Source: Candidatus Gastranaerophilales bacterium (GTDB lineage Bacteria; Cyanobacteriota; Vampirovibrionia; Gastranaerophilales; Gastranaerophilaceae). From it: DNA of 64,000 nucleotides. The first letter of the stretch is position 1; each line of letters begins with the position of its first letter. This document shows positions 35,621 to 43,272 of the stretch, one piece after another. Position numbers and translations under genes: made by a program. The stretch covers positions 174,345 to 238,344 of the forward strand of contig CALUPH010000001.1 of assembly GCA_944322615.1 (NCBI GenBank), written 5' to 3'. Under the pieces are notes generated by a model, which saw only the letters and a list, made by a program, of their open reading frames with translations, was not told the DNA's origin and made no database searches.

Positions 35621-37936
35621 TTATTTGCTACTTTTTTCAAGTTTTTCAAGTCGTTTTTCGAACGCTTTATTTTGTTCAAGCAGCATTTTATTTTGGGTCT
35701 CAAGTTCTGAAATACGTTTATCTAAGCCTGATATTTTTGCTGTTAAATCTTGTAATTTAGAACAAAGTTCTTTGATAGAATTAACCATAGCATAGAAAAT
35801 TTCTTCTGTTTTTATTCTTAAGAAACCATCATTGCCTTCAATTACAGAATTAGGGAATACTTTTTGCAATTGTTGAGCTATAACACCTACATGCGGAGTA
35901 TTATTTTTATCATCTTTATATGTATAGTTTTTAACTTCTAAAGCATTTATTTCTTTTAGTCCTGCAGTACTATCACCTAAGATGTTCTTTTTACGTTCAT
36001 CAGACATTGTTGCTTGTAAACGTTCAACTTGTTCTTTTAGTTGTTCAATTTCATCTTTGACTTTTAAGCCATCAATAGAAATTTCATAATCATTGATAGC
36101 AACTGCACCAAATTCAATTGCGTTATCATTTCCTGAAGCTTTTAATGATATCTTTCCTGGAGTTGTGATTTGTAAGCCACCTTGTAAATCAAACCAGAAG
36201 TTTCCGGCATCAGCAGTAGTACCTACCAGATTAATATATGAATTTTCTTTTCTTAAATTTATGTAAGAATATGTATTTGAACCGAAGTGTAATTTTATTC
36301 CTTCACTGGCACTAAGTTGCATATAAGGAACTTCATCGCCGTTACCTACTTCTAATCTATCATTTAAAAGCATTGTATATTTTGTATTAACAGGATTGCT
36401 TGTTGAAGAAGGTGTAGTTGAATTAATTCTTACTGTACTGTAATCAATAGTTCCGTCTTCTCTTGCAGCAGGTGGAAAATCGAATTTCAGCATATTATTG
36501 AAGCTAATATCAGCCCATTTATCGGTAGTATTTGCATGATATCTATCATAAGCAGTGATTCTGGCTTCTTTATCTCTTGCATTTGTACCGATAGCACCAA
36601 ATACTAATGAAACAGAAGAATAATCGCTGCCGCCACCTGAATCTCTTAAGTTAAATGCAGCACTGCCAAATACACCTTGACCATTACTTGGGCTATAACC
36701 ATTATATGCTGAATCTCCTCCATAATAAGAATGGAATTCAAATGTTGGTCTTGCACCATTGAATGGTCTGAATTCAACTTTTCTTGCATTTGCGATAAAT
36801 TCTTTGTGTGCAGTTGGATTTTGATAATTGCCACCATCACCTAACACAAGAGTACTATGACCGCTTATAAGTGGTGTTTCATCATCGTTTGTTGCAGTAC
36901 CTATAAATATACCATAATTTTGTTCTGTATCTACACTTGAAGCACCTACAGTAGTGTTTGTAGTTCTAACGTTGTTCCCTATACAAATATTGTTGTTTCC
37001 GGATTCAACATATCTGCAGGCTTTATCACCTATAACTGTATTGTTGCTTCCTGACAGAAGATTACCTAATGCTAAACGTCCAATTGCAGTATTACTGTCA
37101 CCTGTTTCACTTCTTTTTAATGATTGTGAACCAAGAGAAGTGTTAAATCTTCCTGTAGCTCTTTTCTGTTGAGATAAAGCACCAATAGCTGTATTTTCAT
37201 AATATGCATCAACATCAGCACTATCTTGTCTTCCGATTTCATATAAAGCGCCATAACCAATAGCAGTATTATATGAACCGCTTTCGTTATAAGATAGGGT
37301 CTTTTTACCCAAAGCAGTATTTCTGAACCCTTCATCGGTTCTTAATAAAGCAAAATGTCCTACAGCTGTATTTTCACCAACATTATCAGAATTTAAGTTT
37401 TGAAGTGTTCCCATTCCAAGGGCTAAGTTACCGGAGTCTAAAGTTAGACGACCACCGTATTTTATATCTGCAGTTGTTGCGGTATCATCATTTTTCATTG
37501 TAAAAAATGAAATATGGGAATTCATAAAATTAGAATTATCATTTTGTATTGTCTTTTTTAAAATGATAAATTTATCACCGAAATTGCTGTATTTAAGATC
37601 ACCTGTGTTTATGACACCAATATCAGATCTTTTTGTTCCTGAGTTACCCGGATCCGTTACGTCGTCGACAGAATCATCAGTAATTGTAGCATCTTGCATT
37701 ATATCAGCAATACCTTCTTCTGCTTTTGGAGTGCTGGAAAGTCCCAAAATTGCACTTTGGTTGCTTCCTGTACCAAAATATGCGTTATTACCTTCATTTG
37801 TCCAACGCCAAATAGTTTCTCTGTCTGCTCCTGCTTTTCTTGTTATTGTCGGTATTGCAGCTGATAATACAATACTGATAATTAGCAAAGAAATTAATAA
37901 TTCAGCAAGAGAAAATCCTTTTAACTTTTTATTCAT
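35621..37936 (-). CDS. Prepilin-like protein with head-fibre beta-roll and C-terminal S74 chaperone
   Basis: A 771-residue mosaic. Residues 1-40 are a type IV prepilin leader and hydrophobic helix (MNKKLKGFSLAELLISLLII), with the cleavage site G-F expected after Gly7. A region at about 170-335 carries eight repeats around N-T-A-x-G (as in SYNTAIGYGAL), typical of trimeric adhesin and phage fibre beta-rolls. The C-terminal 128 residues form an endosialidase-type intramolecular chaperone (peptidase S74). It starts SDERKKNIL with Ser645 and Lys650 placed as the catalytic Ser-Lys pair, followed by a GVIAQQLQKVFP core and a terminal coiled coil. Such chaperones trimerise a fibre and then cut themselves off. 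The start at 37936 (GGGAAG upstream) gives the leader its usual length; 37966 would lengthen it. It is followed by a terminator and preceded by the DUF721 gene, which it overlaps by 8 nt. Confidence 0.85.
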   Translation of the reverse strand: MNKKLKGFSLAELLISLLIISIVLSAAIPTITRKAGADRETIWRWTNEGNNAYFGTGSNQSAILGLSSTPKAEEGIADIMQDATITDDSVDDVTDPGNSGTKRSDIGVINTGDLKYSNFGDKFIILKKTIQNDNSNFMNSHISFFTMKNDDTATTADIKYGGRLTLDSGNLALGMGTLQNLNSDNVGENTAVGHFALLRTDEGFRNTALGKKTLSYNESGSYNTAIGYGALYEIGRQDSADVDAYYENTAIGALSQQKRATGRFNTSLGSQSLKRSETGDSNTAIGRLALGNLLSGSNNTVIGDKACRYVESGNNNICIGNNVRTTNTTVGASSVDTEQNYGIFIGTATNDDETPLISGHSTLVLGDGGNYQNPTAHKEFIANARKVEFRPFNGARPTFEFHSYYGGDSAYNGYSPSNGQGVFGSAAFNLRDSGGGSDYSSVSLVFGAIGTNARDKEARITAYDRYHANTTDKWADISFNNMLKFDFPPAAREDGTIDYSTVRINSTTPSSTSNPVNTKYTMLLNDRLEVGNGDEVPYMQLSASEGIKLHFGSNTYSYINLRKENSYINLVGTTADAGNFWFDLQGGLQITTPGKISLKASGNDNAIEFGAVAINDYEISIDGLKVKDEIEQLKEQVERLQATMSDERKKNILGDSTAGLKEINALEVKNYTYKDDKNNTPHVGVIAQQLQKVFPNSVIEGNDGFLRIKTEEIFYAMVNSIKELCSKLQDLTAKISGLDKRISELETQNKMLLEQNKAFEKRLEKLEKSSK

Positions 37937-38267
37937 TGTTTTTTTCTTCCCATTTTTTATAATCAAACTTTATATCTTTTATTTTAATTCCCATATTTTT
38001 TGTTTTTTTATTCATTATTTCTATCAGTTTTTCTTTATTGAACAATAATTCGTTTGCAATAAATGAATCTGCACAGACAATGGTTAAATTATTATCGGTA
38101 GAAAATCCGTAAACTTTAGAATATTTAGAAATTTTACTGCCAACTGTTTCTTCCCAATATTTATTTATTTCTTCAAGTCTTTGATACTCATTAGGATGAT
38201 AATTGAAATCAATTGTTTTTATTATATCTTCTAAAAGTTCAAAGTTAGAATTATTTATCTTTTTCAT
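37929..38267 (-). CDS. DUF721 (DciA-like) protein
   Basis: A 112-residue protein with the DUF721 pattern: an N-terminal helix, IDFNYHPNEYQRLEEINKYWEETVGSKISKYSKVYGF and LTIVCADSFIANELLFNKEKLI. Relatives include DciA, which helps load the DnaB helicase in bacteria without DnaC, and cyanobacterial homologues. DnaB is encoded in this window, which makes the DciA role attractive but not proven. The ATG at 38267 is preceded by a -10 box 7 nt away; a TTG further upstream (38294) would lie across that promoter and is less likely. It shares a transcript with the fibre gene. Confidence 0.75.
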   Translation of the reverse strand: MKKINNSNFELLEDIIKTIDFNYHPNEYQRLEEINKYWEETVGSKISKYSKVYGFSTDNNLTIVCADSFIANELLFNKEKLIEIMNKKTKNMGIKIKDIKFDYKKWEEKNNE

Positions 38268-38274
38268 AAACTTA

Positions 38275-38302
38275 ATTATATAATTTTTTCTCAAACTTTC
38301 AA
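38275..38302 (-). promoter_or_regulatory. Promoter of the DUF721-fibre operon, predicted leaderless
   Basis: On the minus strand: TTGAAA (38302-38297), a 16 bp spacer, a perfect TATAAT (38280-38275), then seven bases and the ATG at 38267. No ribosome site lies in between. Confidence 0.55.
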
Positions 38303-38316
38303 AAAAGTTTACGTTT

Positions 38317-38976
38317 TTAAACTTCCAAGATGTTTTTTACTTCGGATATTATTTTTTTATGAATTTCTTTTTCACTTAAAGTACCATCTATAGATATAAA
38401 TCCATATTCTTTTATCATTTTTTGATATTCATCAAGACATTTGCCCTGATAAATTTGAAAGCTTTTATAAAAGTCGCTGCTTAGACCAATGTCTCTACCA
38501 GATTCCCAATAATCAAGACCTGTTGTTCCAATAATTCTTTTTAATAAAATTTCAACAGGAACATCTAAATAAAATATCATATCAGGTTCAGGTGCATAGT
38601 CATAAAGATTTTTTAGCCATTCGATATTATGACCTCTTACGACATCACGAGCATATGCAGTATATATATATCTGTCTAAAATAACAACAAAGCCGGCTTT
38701 TAGTGCTGGAATTATTACTTGTTCAAGTCTGTCTGCAAAGTCTGCAGCGTAAAGAAGACTAAATGTAGTTGCATTTAAAAGATTTCTGTCTTTTGCATCA
38801 TTTATGGCATCGGCAATAAATTTAGAAGTCTTCCATTCACTTACCATAACTCCATATGATTGATCTTCAATCCAGCGTTTTAAACGCTCAATTTGAGTTG
38901 ATTTACCTGAACCGTCAGTACCTTCTATTACGATTAATAAACCTTCATAGCCATGTTTTGATTTGTATTGTGTCAT
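38317..38976 (-). CDS. Thymidylate kinase-like P-loop kinase, downstream copy
   Basis: A 219-residue kinase with P-loop GTDGSGKST and a DRYIYTAYARDVVRG segment matching the DRY motif of thymidylate kinases. ADFADRLEQVIIPALKAGF is shared almost exactly with the upstream copy. Canonical TMPKs carry TREPGGT after the P-loop; here this is SEWKTSKFIADAI. It could phosphorylate dTMP or another substrate. Its ATG directly follows the stop codon of the upstream copy with no gap, so the two are co-translated. Confidence 0.8.
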   Translation of the reverse strand: MTQYKSKHGYEGLLIVIEGTDGSGKSTQIERLKRWIEDQSYGVMVSEWKTSKFIADAINDAKDRNLLNATTFSLLYAADFADRLEQVIIPALKAGFVVILDRYIYTAYARDVVRGHNIEWLKNLYDYAPEPDMIFYLDVPVEILLKRIIGTTGLDYWESGRDIGLSSDFYKSFQIYQGKCLDEYQKMIKEYGFISIDGTLSEKEIHKKIISEVKNILEV

Positions 38977-39660
38977 TTATAAAATAATCCCTTTTTTAGT
39001 CAATATTTTTTTAACTTCTTCTCTGAAAAATACCTGCTTTTTATGAATACTTTCATTTGCATCAATTTCAACTAAGCCATATTCATTTATCATTTTTTTG
39101 TATTCATCATTAACTCTCTTTTGGAAAATTTTATAGCTTTCGTATGGATCATTGCTTATTTTTAAATCCATACCTGCTTCATAGAATTTTGGAGAACGAT
39201 TTGAGCATATTCTTTCCAAAGATACATCTTCTGATACTCTAAAATATAAGGTTAAGTCAGGTTTTACAGCAAAACCGTAAACTTTTCTGACCCAGTCTCT
39301 ATCTACACCTCTTGCAACATCACGGGCAAAAGCTGTATATACATATCTGTCAGCCAAAACAATAAATCCTGCTTTTAGCGCTGGGATTATGACCTGTTCT
39401 AACCTATCTGCAAAATCTACTGCGTGCAACAGAGAAAATGTTCTTGGACTTAATAAGTTTTTTTTCTTTGCTATTTTTGTCGTTTGAGAAATTAAATCAG
39501 AAGAGTTCCATTCTGTAAAAATAACATCTTGTTTTCTCGATTTTAACCAGTCGCGAAGTATTGCAAGTTGTGTAGATTTACCTGAACCATCTATTCCTTC
39601 TACGCAAACAAGTACTCCTGGAAGGTTGTGCGGTTGATTGAGTCTTGATTTGTATTTCAT
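38977..39660 (-). CDS. Thymidylate kinase-like P-loop kinase, upstream copy
   Basis: A 227-residue paralogue of the following gene, with P-loop GIDGSGKST, DRYVYTAFARDVARG and the same ADFADRLEQVIIPALKAGF-like core. The TREPGGT motif is replaced by TEWNSSDLISQ. A C-terminal charged tail (FFREEVKKILTKKG) ends the protein. Both copies keep their ATP sites, so neither is an obvious pseudogene. A heteromer, or one copy being the real dTMP kinase, are both possible. No canonical tmk is seen elsewhere in the window. Confidence 0.78.
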   Translation of the reverse strand: MKYKSRLNQPHNLPGVLVCVEGIDGSGKSTQLAILRDWLKSRKQDVIFTEWNSSDLISQTTKIAKKKNLLSPRTFSLLHAVDFADRLEQVIIPALKAGFIVLADRYVYTAFARDVARGVDRDWVRKVYGFAVKPDLTLYFRVSEDVSLERICSNRSPKFYEAGMDLKISNDPYESYKIFQKRVNDEYKKMINEYGLVEIDANESIHKKQVFFREEVKKILTKKGIIL

Positions 39661-40020
39661 AATATTACTTTTCTTCTTTCTCTTTTTATGATGATAACAT
39701 AAATTTTCGATTTCTTTTTAAAAGAAATTTTACTTGTTAACGCTTGAAAATGTTTGATATTTGTATGTTTTGTCTCTTTTTCTTTTTTATATTTGTAAAA
39801 CAAATGTAACAAAATGTTAAAAGTGTAAAATGTACACGTTATTAAAGTAAAGACATGTGGAAGATATACAAGTAGAGGATATTAAAAGATAAATAGTGAT
39901 AAATAAGTGTTTTCTCTCTCTTATTCCTCTCTCTGATATAAAGTGAACTTAACCGATGACAATCGGTTTTTTTATTTTATAAATAAGATTTAATTTTTGA
40001 AACATATAATTAAGATGATA
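39661..40020 (+). ncRNA. Gene-free region with a plus-strand terminator: possible small RNA
   Basis: This 360-bp gap lies between two minus-strand genes. It contains an inverted repeat GTGTA-AAATG-TACAC at 39823-39837, overlapping a weak -10-like TAAAAT (39826-39831), and a strong plus-strand terminator at 39951-39978. No open frame longer than a few codons lies between. A transcript of about 120-150 nt from near 39840 to 39978 is inferred; no known RNA family is recognised. A pairing AGAGGA/TCCTCT inside it could fold the RNA. Confidence 0.3.
39951..39978 (+). terminator. Plus-strand intrinsic terminator with no upstream gene
   Basis: A perfect 7-bp stem AACCGAT / ATCGGTT with a GACA loop (39951-39968) is followed by a T-run and ATTTT. 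The minus strand has no T-tract after the hairpin, so it is not the terminator of tyrA, which ends at 40021. Confidence 0.65.
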
Positions 40021-40830
40021 CTAAAGAATATTTTTCCCTTCACTTGAATACATTTTTGAACGTGTATTTTTAATATCGGATAAAATTTCAAAGTCTTTAG
40101 TTTTTGTTAATAAATTAATTGAAGAAAGAAGTTTTTCGATTGCGGTATTTATGTTTGAAGAGTTATAAAGTTTCATATCTTGAGCCATTTCAAGATTAGA
40201 CATAGCAAGCCTTGTCATATCTCTAAAACCGCTTGATGCAAGCTTAAGAGCCAAAGTATTATTCTTTGCACTATAAAATAATGCCTGAGAAACAATTAAA
40301 GGCATATGGCTTATTAAAGCAACTGCTTCATCATGTTCTTTTGCGGATGTAATAATTATATCCGCACCTGTTTCAGAGATTATGTTTTGAACAAGTTTGA
40401 TGTCAGAATCATTTATGTTTTCACTTGGTGTTAAGACCCATTTTGCTCCACAAAAGAGTTCTTTAAAAGAAGCATCAAACCCGTTAAATTCTGTTCCTGC
40501 CATTGGATGTGAACCAATAAATTTGTATGGTCTTTTTTTCTCCATAATGAATTCTTTAACACTGGCACAATCAAGAACAATACAATTTTTGCTTACTATA
40601 TTCTCTAATTTATCAAGTATATCAAGTGTTTTGTTAATGGGAGAAGCTACAAATATAATTTCACAATCTTTCAGGGTTTCTATTTTATCAGATGAAAATT
40701 GTGTGTATTTTTTTACTTTTTCAATAGTGTCTTTATTTCTGGTTACAGTATAAATTGTATTATCAGTTTTTGATAATGCTTTTAGTAAAGAGCCTCCAAT
40801 TAAACCTAAGCTTATTATTCCTATTTTCAT
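40021..40830 (-). CDS. tyrA: Prephenate/arogenate dehydrogenase
   Basis: NAD(P)-dependent enzyme of tyrosine synthesis. It has the Rossmann start KIGIISLGLIGGSLLKAL, the conserved GSHPMAGTEFNGF (about 111-123, with the catalytic His) and the ALISHMPLIVSQAL helix. The 269-residue length fits the monofunctional enzyme, without chorismate mutase or ACT domains. Arogenate dehydrogenase is equally possible from the sequence. TTGAGGACAAT is a good ribosome site. The gene stands alone; nearby genes are unrelated. Confidence 0.88.
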   Translation of the reverse strand: MKIGIISLGLIGGSLLKALSKTDNTIYTVTRNKDTIEKVKKYTQFSSDKIETLKDCEIIFVASPINKTLDILDKLENIVSKNCIVLDCASVKEFIMEKKRPYKFIGSHPMAGTEFNGFDASFKELFCGAKWVLTPSENINDSDIKLVQNIISETGADIIITSAKEHDEAVALISHMPLIVSQALFYSAKNNTLALKLASSGFRDMTRLAMSNLEMAQDMKLYNSSNINTAIEKLLSSINLLTKTKDFEILSDIKNTRSKMYSSEGKNIL

Positions 40831-40966
40831 ATTGTCCTCAATATCAGATTACCATTATAAACGAAATTGTTACAAATTGTTAACAAATATTCATAAATTT
40901 GCGTAGTATTCAATTATATGTAATAATACAAATAAATTAATAGTCTAACCATTCCTTTCTTGACTT

Positions 40967-40996
40967 ATGCGGCTTTAGGTCGCATTTTATTTTTTT
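40967..40996 (+). terminator. Plus-strand intrinsic terminator with no upstream gene
   Basis: A stem ATGCG / CGCAT (40967-40971 with 40981-40985) has a 9-nt loop and is followed by TTTATTTTTTTG. The minus strand gives no T-tract, so it does not serve the neighbouring minus-strand genes. A short plus-strand RNA between about 40930 and 40995 would fit; a weak TTGCGT / TAATAA pair with 16-bp spacing lies just upstream. Confidence 0.5.
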
Positions 40997-41000
40997 GTAA

Positions 41001-41033
41001 ATAAAAAACCATCCTTTAATAGAATGGCTTTTA
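41001..41033 (-). terminator. Intrinsic terminator of the glycine-zipper gene
   Basis: Read on the minus strand, an imperfect stem (CCAT and CT paired with AG and ATGG) is followed by TTTTTTAT. It lies 26 nt after the stop of the gene ending at 41059. Confidence 0.6.
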
Positions 41034-41058
41034 TTAATAATTTATAAACTTATATATT

Positions 41059-42216
41059 TTATACAGTTACATTAAAAGGATTTGTAGCATTAAGGTTTTC
41101 AATTTCCTGAAGAGCTTTTTCGCTATCTTGATCTAATCCGTTTTCTGCTAATTGTGTGTTTTGTATTGGTTGAGTAGTGTCTGAAGTTTCGGTATTATTT
41201 GTAACTTGTTTTGCATTTTCGTTGGTCTTTTGTTCATTAGCAATTTCTCTTTCAGACTTACCGGTTATAGCTTTTGTAATTTTACCTGCGGCAAAAGAAC
41301 CTAATAGACCCCCAACAAAACCGCAAATAGCACCTACAGCAGTACCAATACCAGGGCATATTGCAGTCCCTATTGCACTACCCAGTGCCATACCGGCTTG
41401 TTCACCTGCAATAAATCCGGCTGTATCACCTAAAACTTTAATTGTAGATTTACCAAGTTGTTTTAGACCTTTTTCTGTTCCAAGTTCTTTGAAAGTTGGT
41501 ACAACTTCCGTAACACCTTCTATTATACCGCTGAATACAAGCATTATGCCTGCACCGGATGATTTCATAAATTTAGAAATATTTCCGAATTTACCTTTTG
41601 TCAGTTTATTTAGTTTAGTACCTATTTTACCGAGTTTAACAGGGGTTGCAGTTTTAGTTGTAATTGCTATTCTTGAGTCGACAGCTTTTTCTGTTTTGCT
41701 TATGCAGTCAGAAATTGCTTTTTTAGATTTTGTTTCTGCTTTATTTGCAAAGTATTCTGCAATTTTACTATTTGGTTTTTTTGCAGCTTTATCAGTTAAT
41801 TTTTTAGCTTTTTCTGCAAGTTTAGCTGCTTTTGCTTTTGATTTTACAGCAGCTTTTTCATCCATATATACAAATTTACTTTGATTTGCATGTTTAATAT
41901 AATCAGCAATTCTTGTTGAAAGTTTCCCATCACCTTTTAATAAATTATTTAAAGCTTCTTTATCGGCTTGTCCTAATATTTTTAAGTTTGCATTACCAAA
42001 AGTTCCATTTACTTTTTTGTTTCTAAACAGAAAATTTAATAAAGGTATACCTTCAAAGAATAATGCGCTTGATGCCGCACTCTTAGTTGTACTTGAAAAG
42101 GTATCAGGTACATCTTGCAGAGTTTCAGTTCCGCTATATTTAACTAATTTATTTATATCAGCTTCTTTTACCGGTTGTTGGTTTATGACATTTGTTGAAC
42201 TTATTGCGCTTACCAT
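41059..42216 (-). CDS. Glycine-zipper containing hypothetical protein
   Basis: A 385-residue protein without a recognised family. A Lys/Ala-rich helical region (about 120-175) precedes a hydrophobic glycine-zipper segment (about 265-315, with GEQAGMALGSAIGTAICPG), which resembles membrane-inserting zippers. The acidic Asn/Gln/Thr-rich tail has low complexity. There is no classical signal peptide. AGGATTATTT precedes the ATG. It probably inserts in or across membranes, and it is likely lineage-specific. No partner gene is adjacent. Confidence 0.65.
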   Translation of the reverse strand: MVSAISSTNVINQQPVKEADINKLVKYSGTETLQDVPDTFSSTTKSAASSALFFEGIPLLNFLFRNKKVNGTFGNANLKILGQADKEALNNLLKGDGKLSTRIADYIKHANQSKFVYMDEKAAVKSKAKAAKLAEKAKKLTDKAAKKPNSKIAEYFANKAETKSKKAISDCISKTEKAVDSRIAITTKTATPVKLGKIGTKLNKLTKGKFGNISKFMKSSGAGIMLVFSGIIEGVTEVVPTFKELGTEKGLKQLGKSTIKVLGDTAGFIAGEQAGMALGSAIGTAICPGIGTAVGAICGFVGGLLGSFAAGKITKAITGKSEREIANEQKTNENAKQVTNNTETSDTTQPIQNTQLAENGLDQDSEKALQEIENLNATNPFNVTV

Positions 42217-42380
42217 AAATAATCCTAAATCCTTTGCTACACATGTTAATAAAGTATTTTTTAGTGTGGAAATTTACAAAATAAACTAAAAATGTAAATT
42301 TTGTTAAGAAAGACTTTATTATTACTATAGAAGTTTGGAACCTTTGAGTTTGCCAAATGAAAAATACTTAGTATAAAGTA

Positions 42381-42419
42381 TTGTTAATTTGTTTATATAC
42401 GTTTAAGATATTTAATATC
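42381..42419 (+). promoter_or_regulatory. Promoter and palindrome before the secreted-protein gene
   Basis: TTGTTA (42381-42386) and TAAGAT (42404-42409) are 17 bp apart. An inverted repeat GATATT-T-AATATC (42407-42419) overlaps the -10 box and the start site, where an operator could lie. The remaining upstream sequence (42217-42380) shows no other clear element. Confidence 0.35.
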
Positions 42420-42468
42420 GTGGTAACTTATGAATATTAATCTTTTACGCAAATATAAGTGAGGAAAT

Positions 42469-42966
42469 ATGAAGAAATTTTGTATATTATTAATTTTATT
42501 TTCTTTTATTTCGGTTATGCCGTCTTTTGCTCTAAAAGTTATTGTAAACGAGAGTACAGATAGAAAGGTTCCATCAAGATGTAGTGGACCTAATGAAACA
42601 TATGTTGAAGATTATGACCAACAAATGTCAGAAAATACATATGATGAATATTCTCAACAAGAATATGTAGAAAAAAATAATGTAAATAATAATGAAAAAT
42701 ACGAATTGGTATATAAACAGCTATTAGGTGAAAATATTCGTTCTGAATTAGCTGGTACCAGATGGAACTATCCTGTTAATAATTTTACTCCTGATGAAAA
42801 TGTTGAAGAACAAACCACAGATAAAAACTTAAATAGTAACCAAGAAGAACAAGAAGTGGTAGTAAAAAGATACTTACGTGAAGCTGCCGATTATTATTAT
42901 ATAGATACCATTGAAAGTCCTAATGATGTTATTCCTGCGGGATTTGAAATATATTCTCAGCAATAA
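42469..42966 (+). CDS. Secreted hypothetical protein, Gln/Asn/Glu-rich
   Basis: A 165-residue protein with a clear signal peptide (MKKFCILLILFSFISVMPSFA, cleavage probably after FA at 21). The mature part is acidic, rich in Asn, Gln, Glu and Tyr, and looks partly disordered, ending with VIPAGFEIYSQQ. No domain is recognised. AGTGAGGAAAT precedes the ATG. It stands alone between a minus-strand gene and a gene-free gap. Confidence 0.75.
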   Translation: MKKFCILLILFSFISVMPSFALKVIVNESTDRKVPSRCSGPNETYVEDYDQQMSENTYDEYSQQEYVEKNNVNNNEKYELVYKQLLGENIRSELAGTRWNYPVNNFTPDENVEEQTTDKNLNSNQEEQEVVVKRYLREAADYYYIDTIESPNDVIPAGFEIYSQQ

Positions 42967-43272
42967 ATATTTTAATTGAGTTTATCAATCTATAAGTTAT
43001 AAGCAAAAAAAAAGGAACTTTTTAGGGTTCCTCTGAAATCTTTTTCAATTTCCTCGTGTGTTAGTAAAGGTAGTAAGTAAGGTAAGTATGAATATAAAAT
43101 TTAAAATTGGTATCTTAATTAAAACTTAATTGAATCCTCGTATTTATATAAAGTATTTTTTATTTTTGAAATTGCCTTATTTATTTAAAAATTAATATAT
43201 CTTTACAAAAAATTTATAATCTTGTTTGCTGATACAATGTAAATATAGAGAAATAGATTAGTTAGGTATATT
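42967..43272 (-). ncRNA. Gene-free region with a minus-strand terminator: possible small RNA
   Basis: This 306-bp gap contains a hairpin whose T-tract is only on the minus strand (43004-43032), although both flanking genes are on the plus strand. No ATG-started frame is seen on the minus strand. A minus-strand RNA starting somewhere at 43050-43200 and ending near 43004 is possible; promoter-like TATATA/TTTCAA boxes exist but the region is very AT-rich. The remainder shows no recognisable element. Confidence 0.25.
43004..43032 (-). terminator. Minus-strand intrinsic terminator between plus-strand genes
   Basis: A 6-bp stem AGGAAC / GTTCCT with an 8-nt loop (43013-43032) is followed on the minus strand by nine T residues. 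On the plus strand the T-tract is missing directly after the stem, so it is a poor terminator for the secreted-protein gene. Confidence 0.5.

Noticed and set aside
35621..37936. Prophage tail fibre
   Set aside because: No capsid, terminase, integrase or lysis gene is near, and the N-terminus is a prepilin leader rather than a phage attachment domain.
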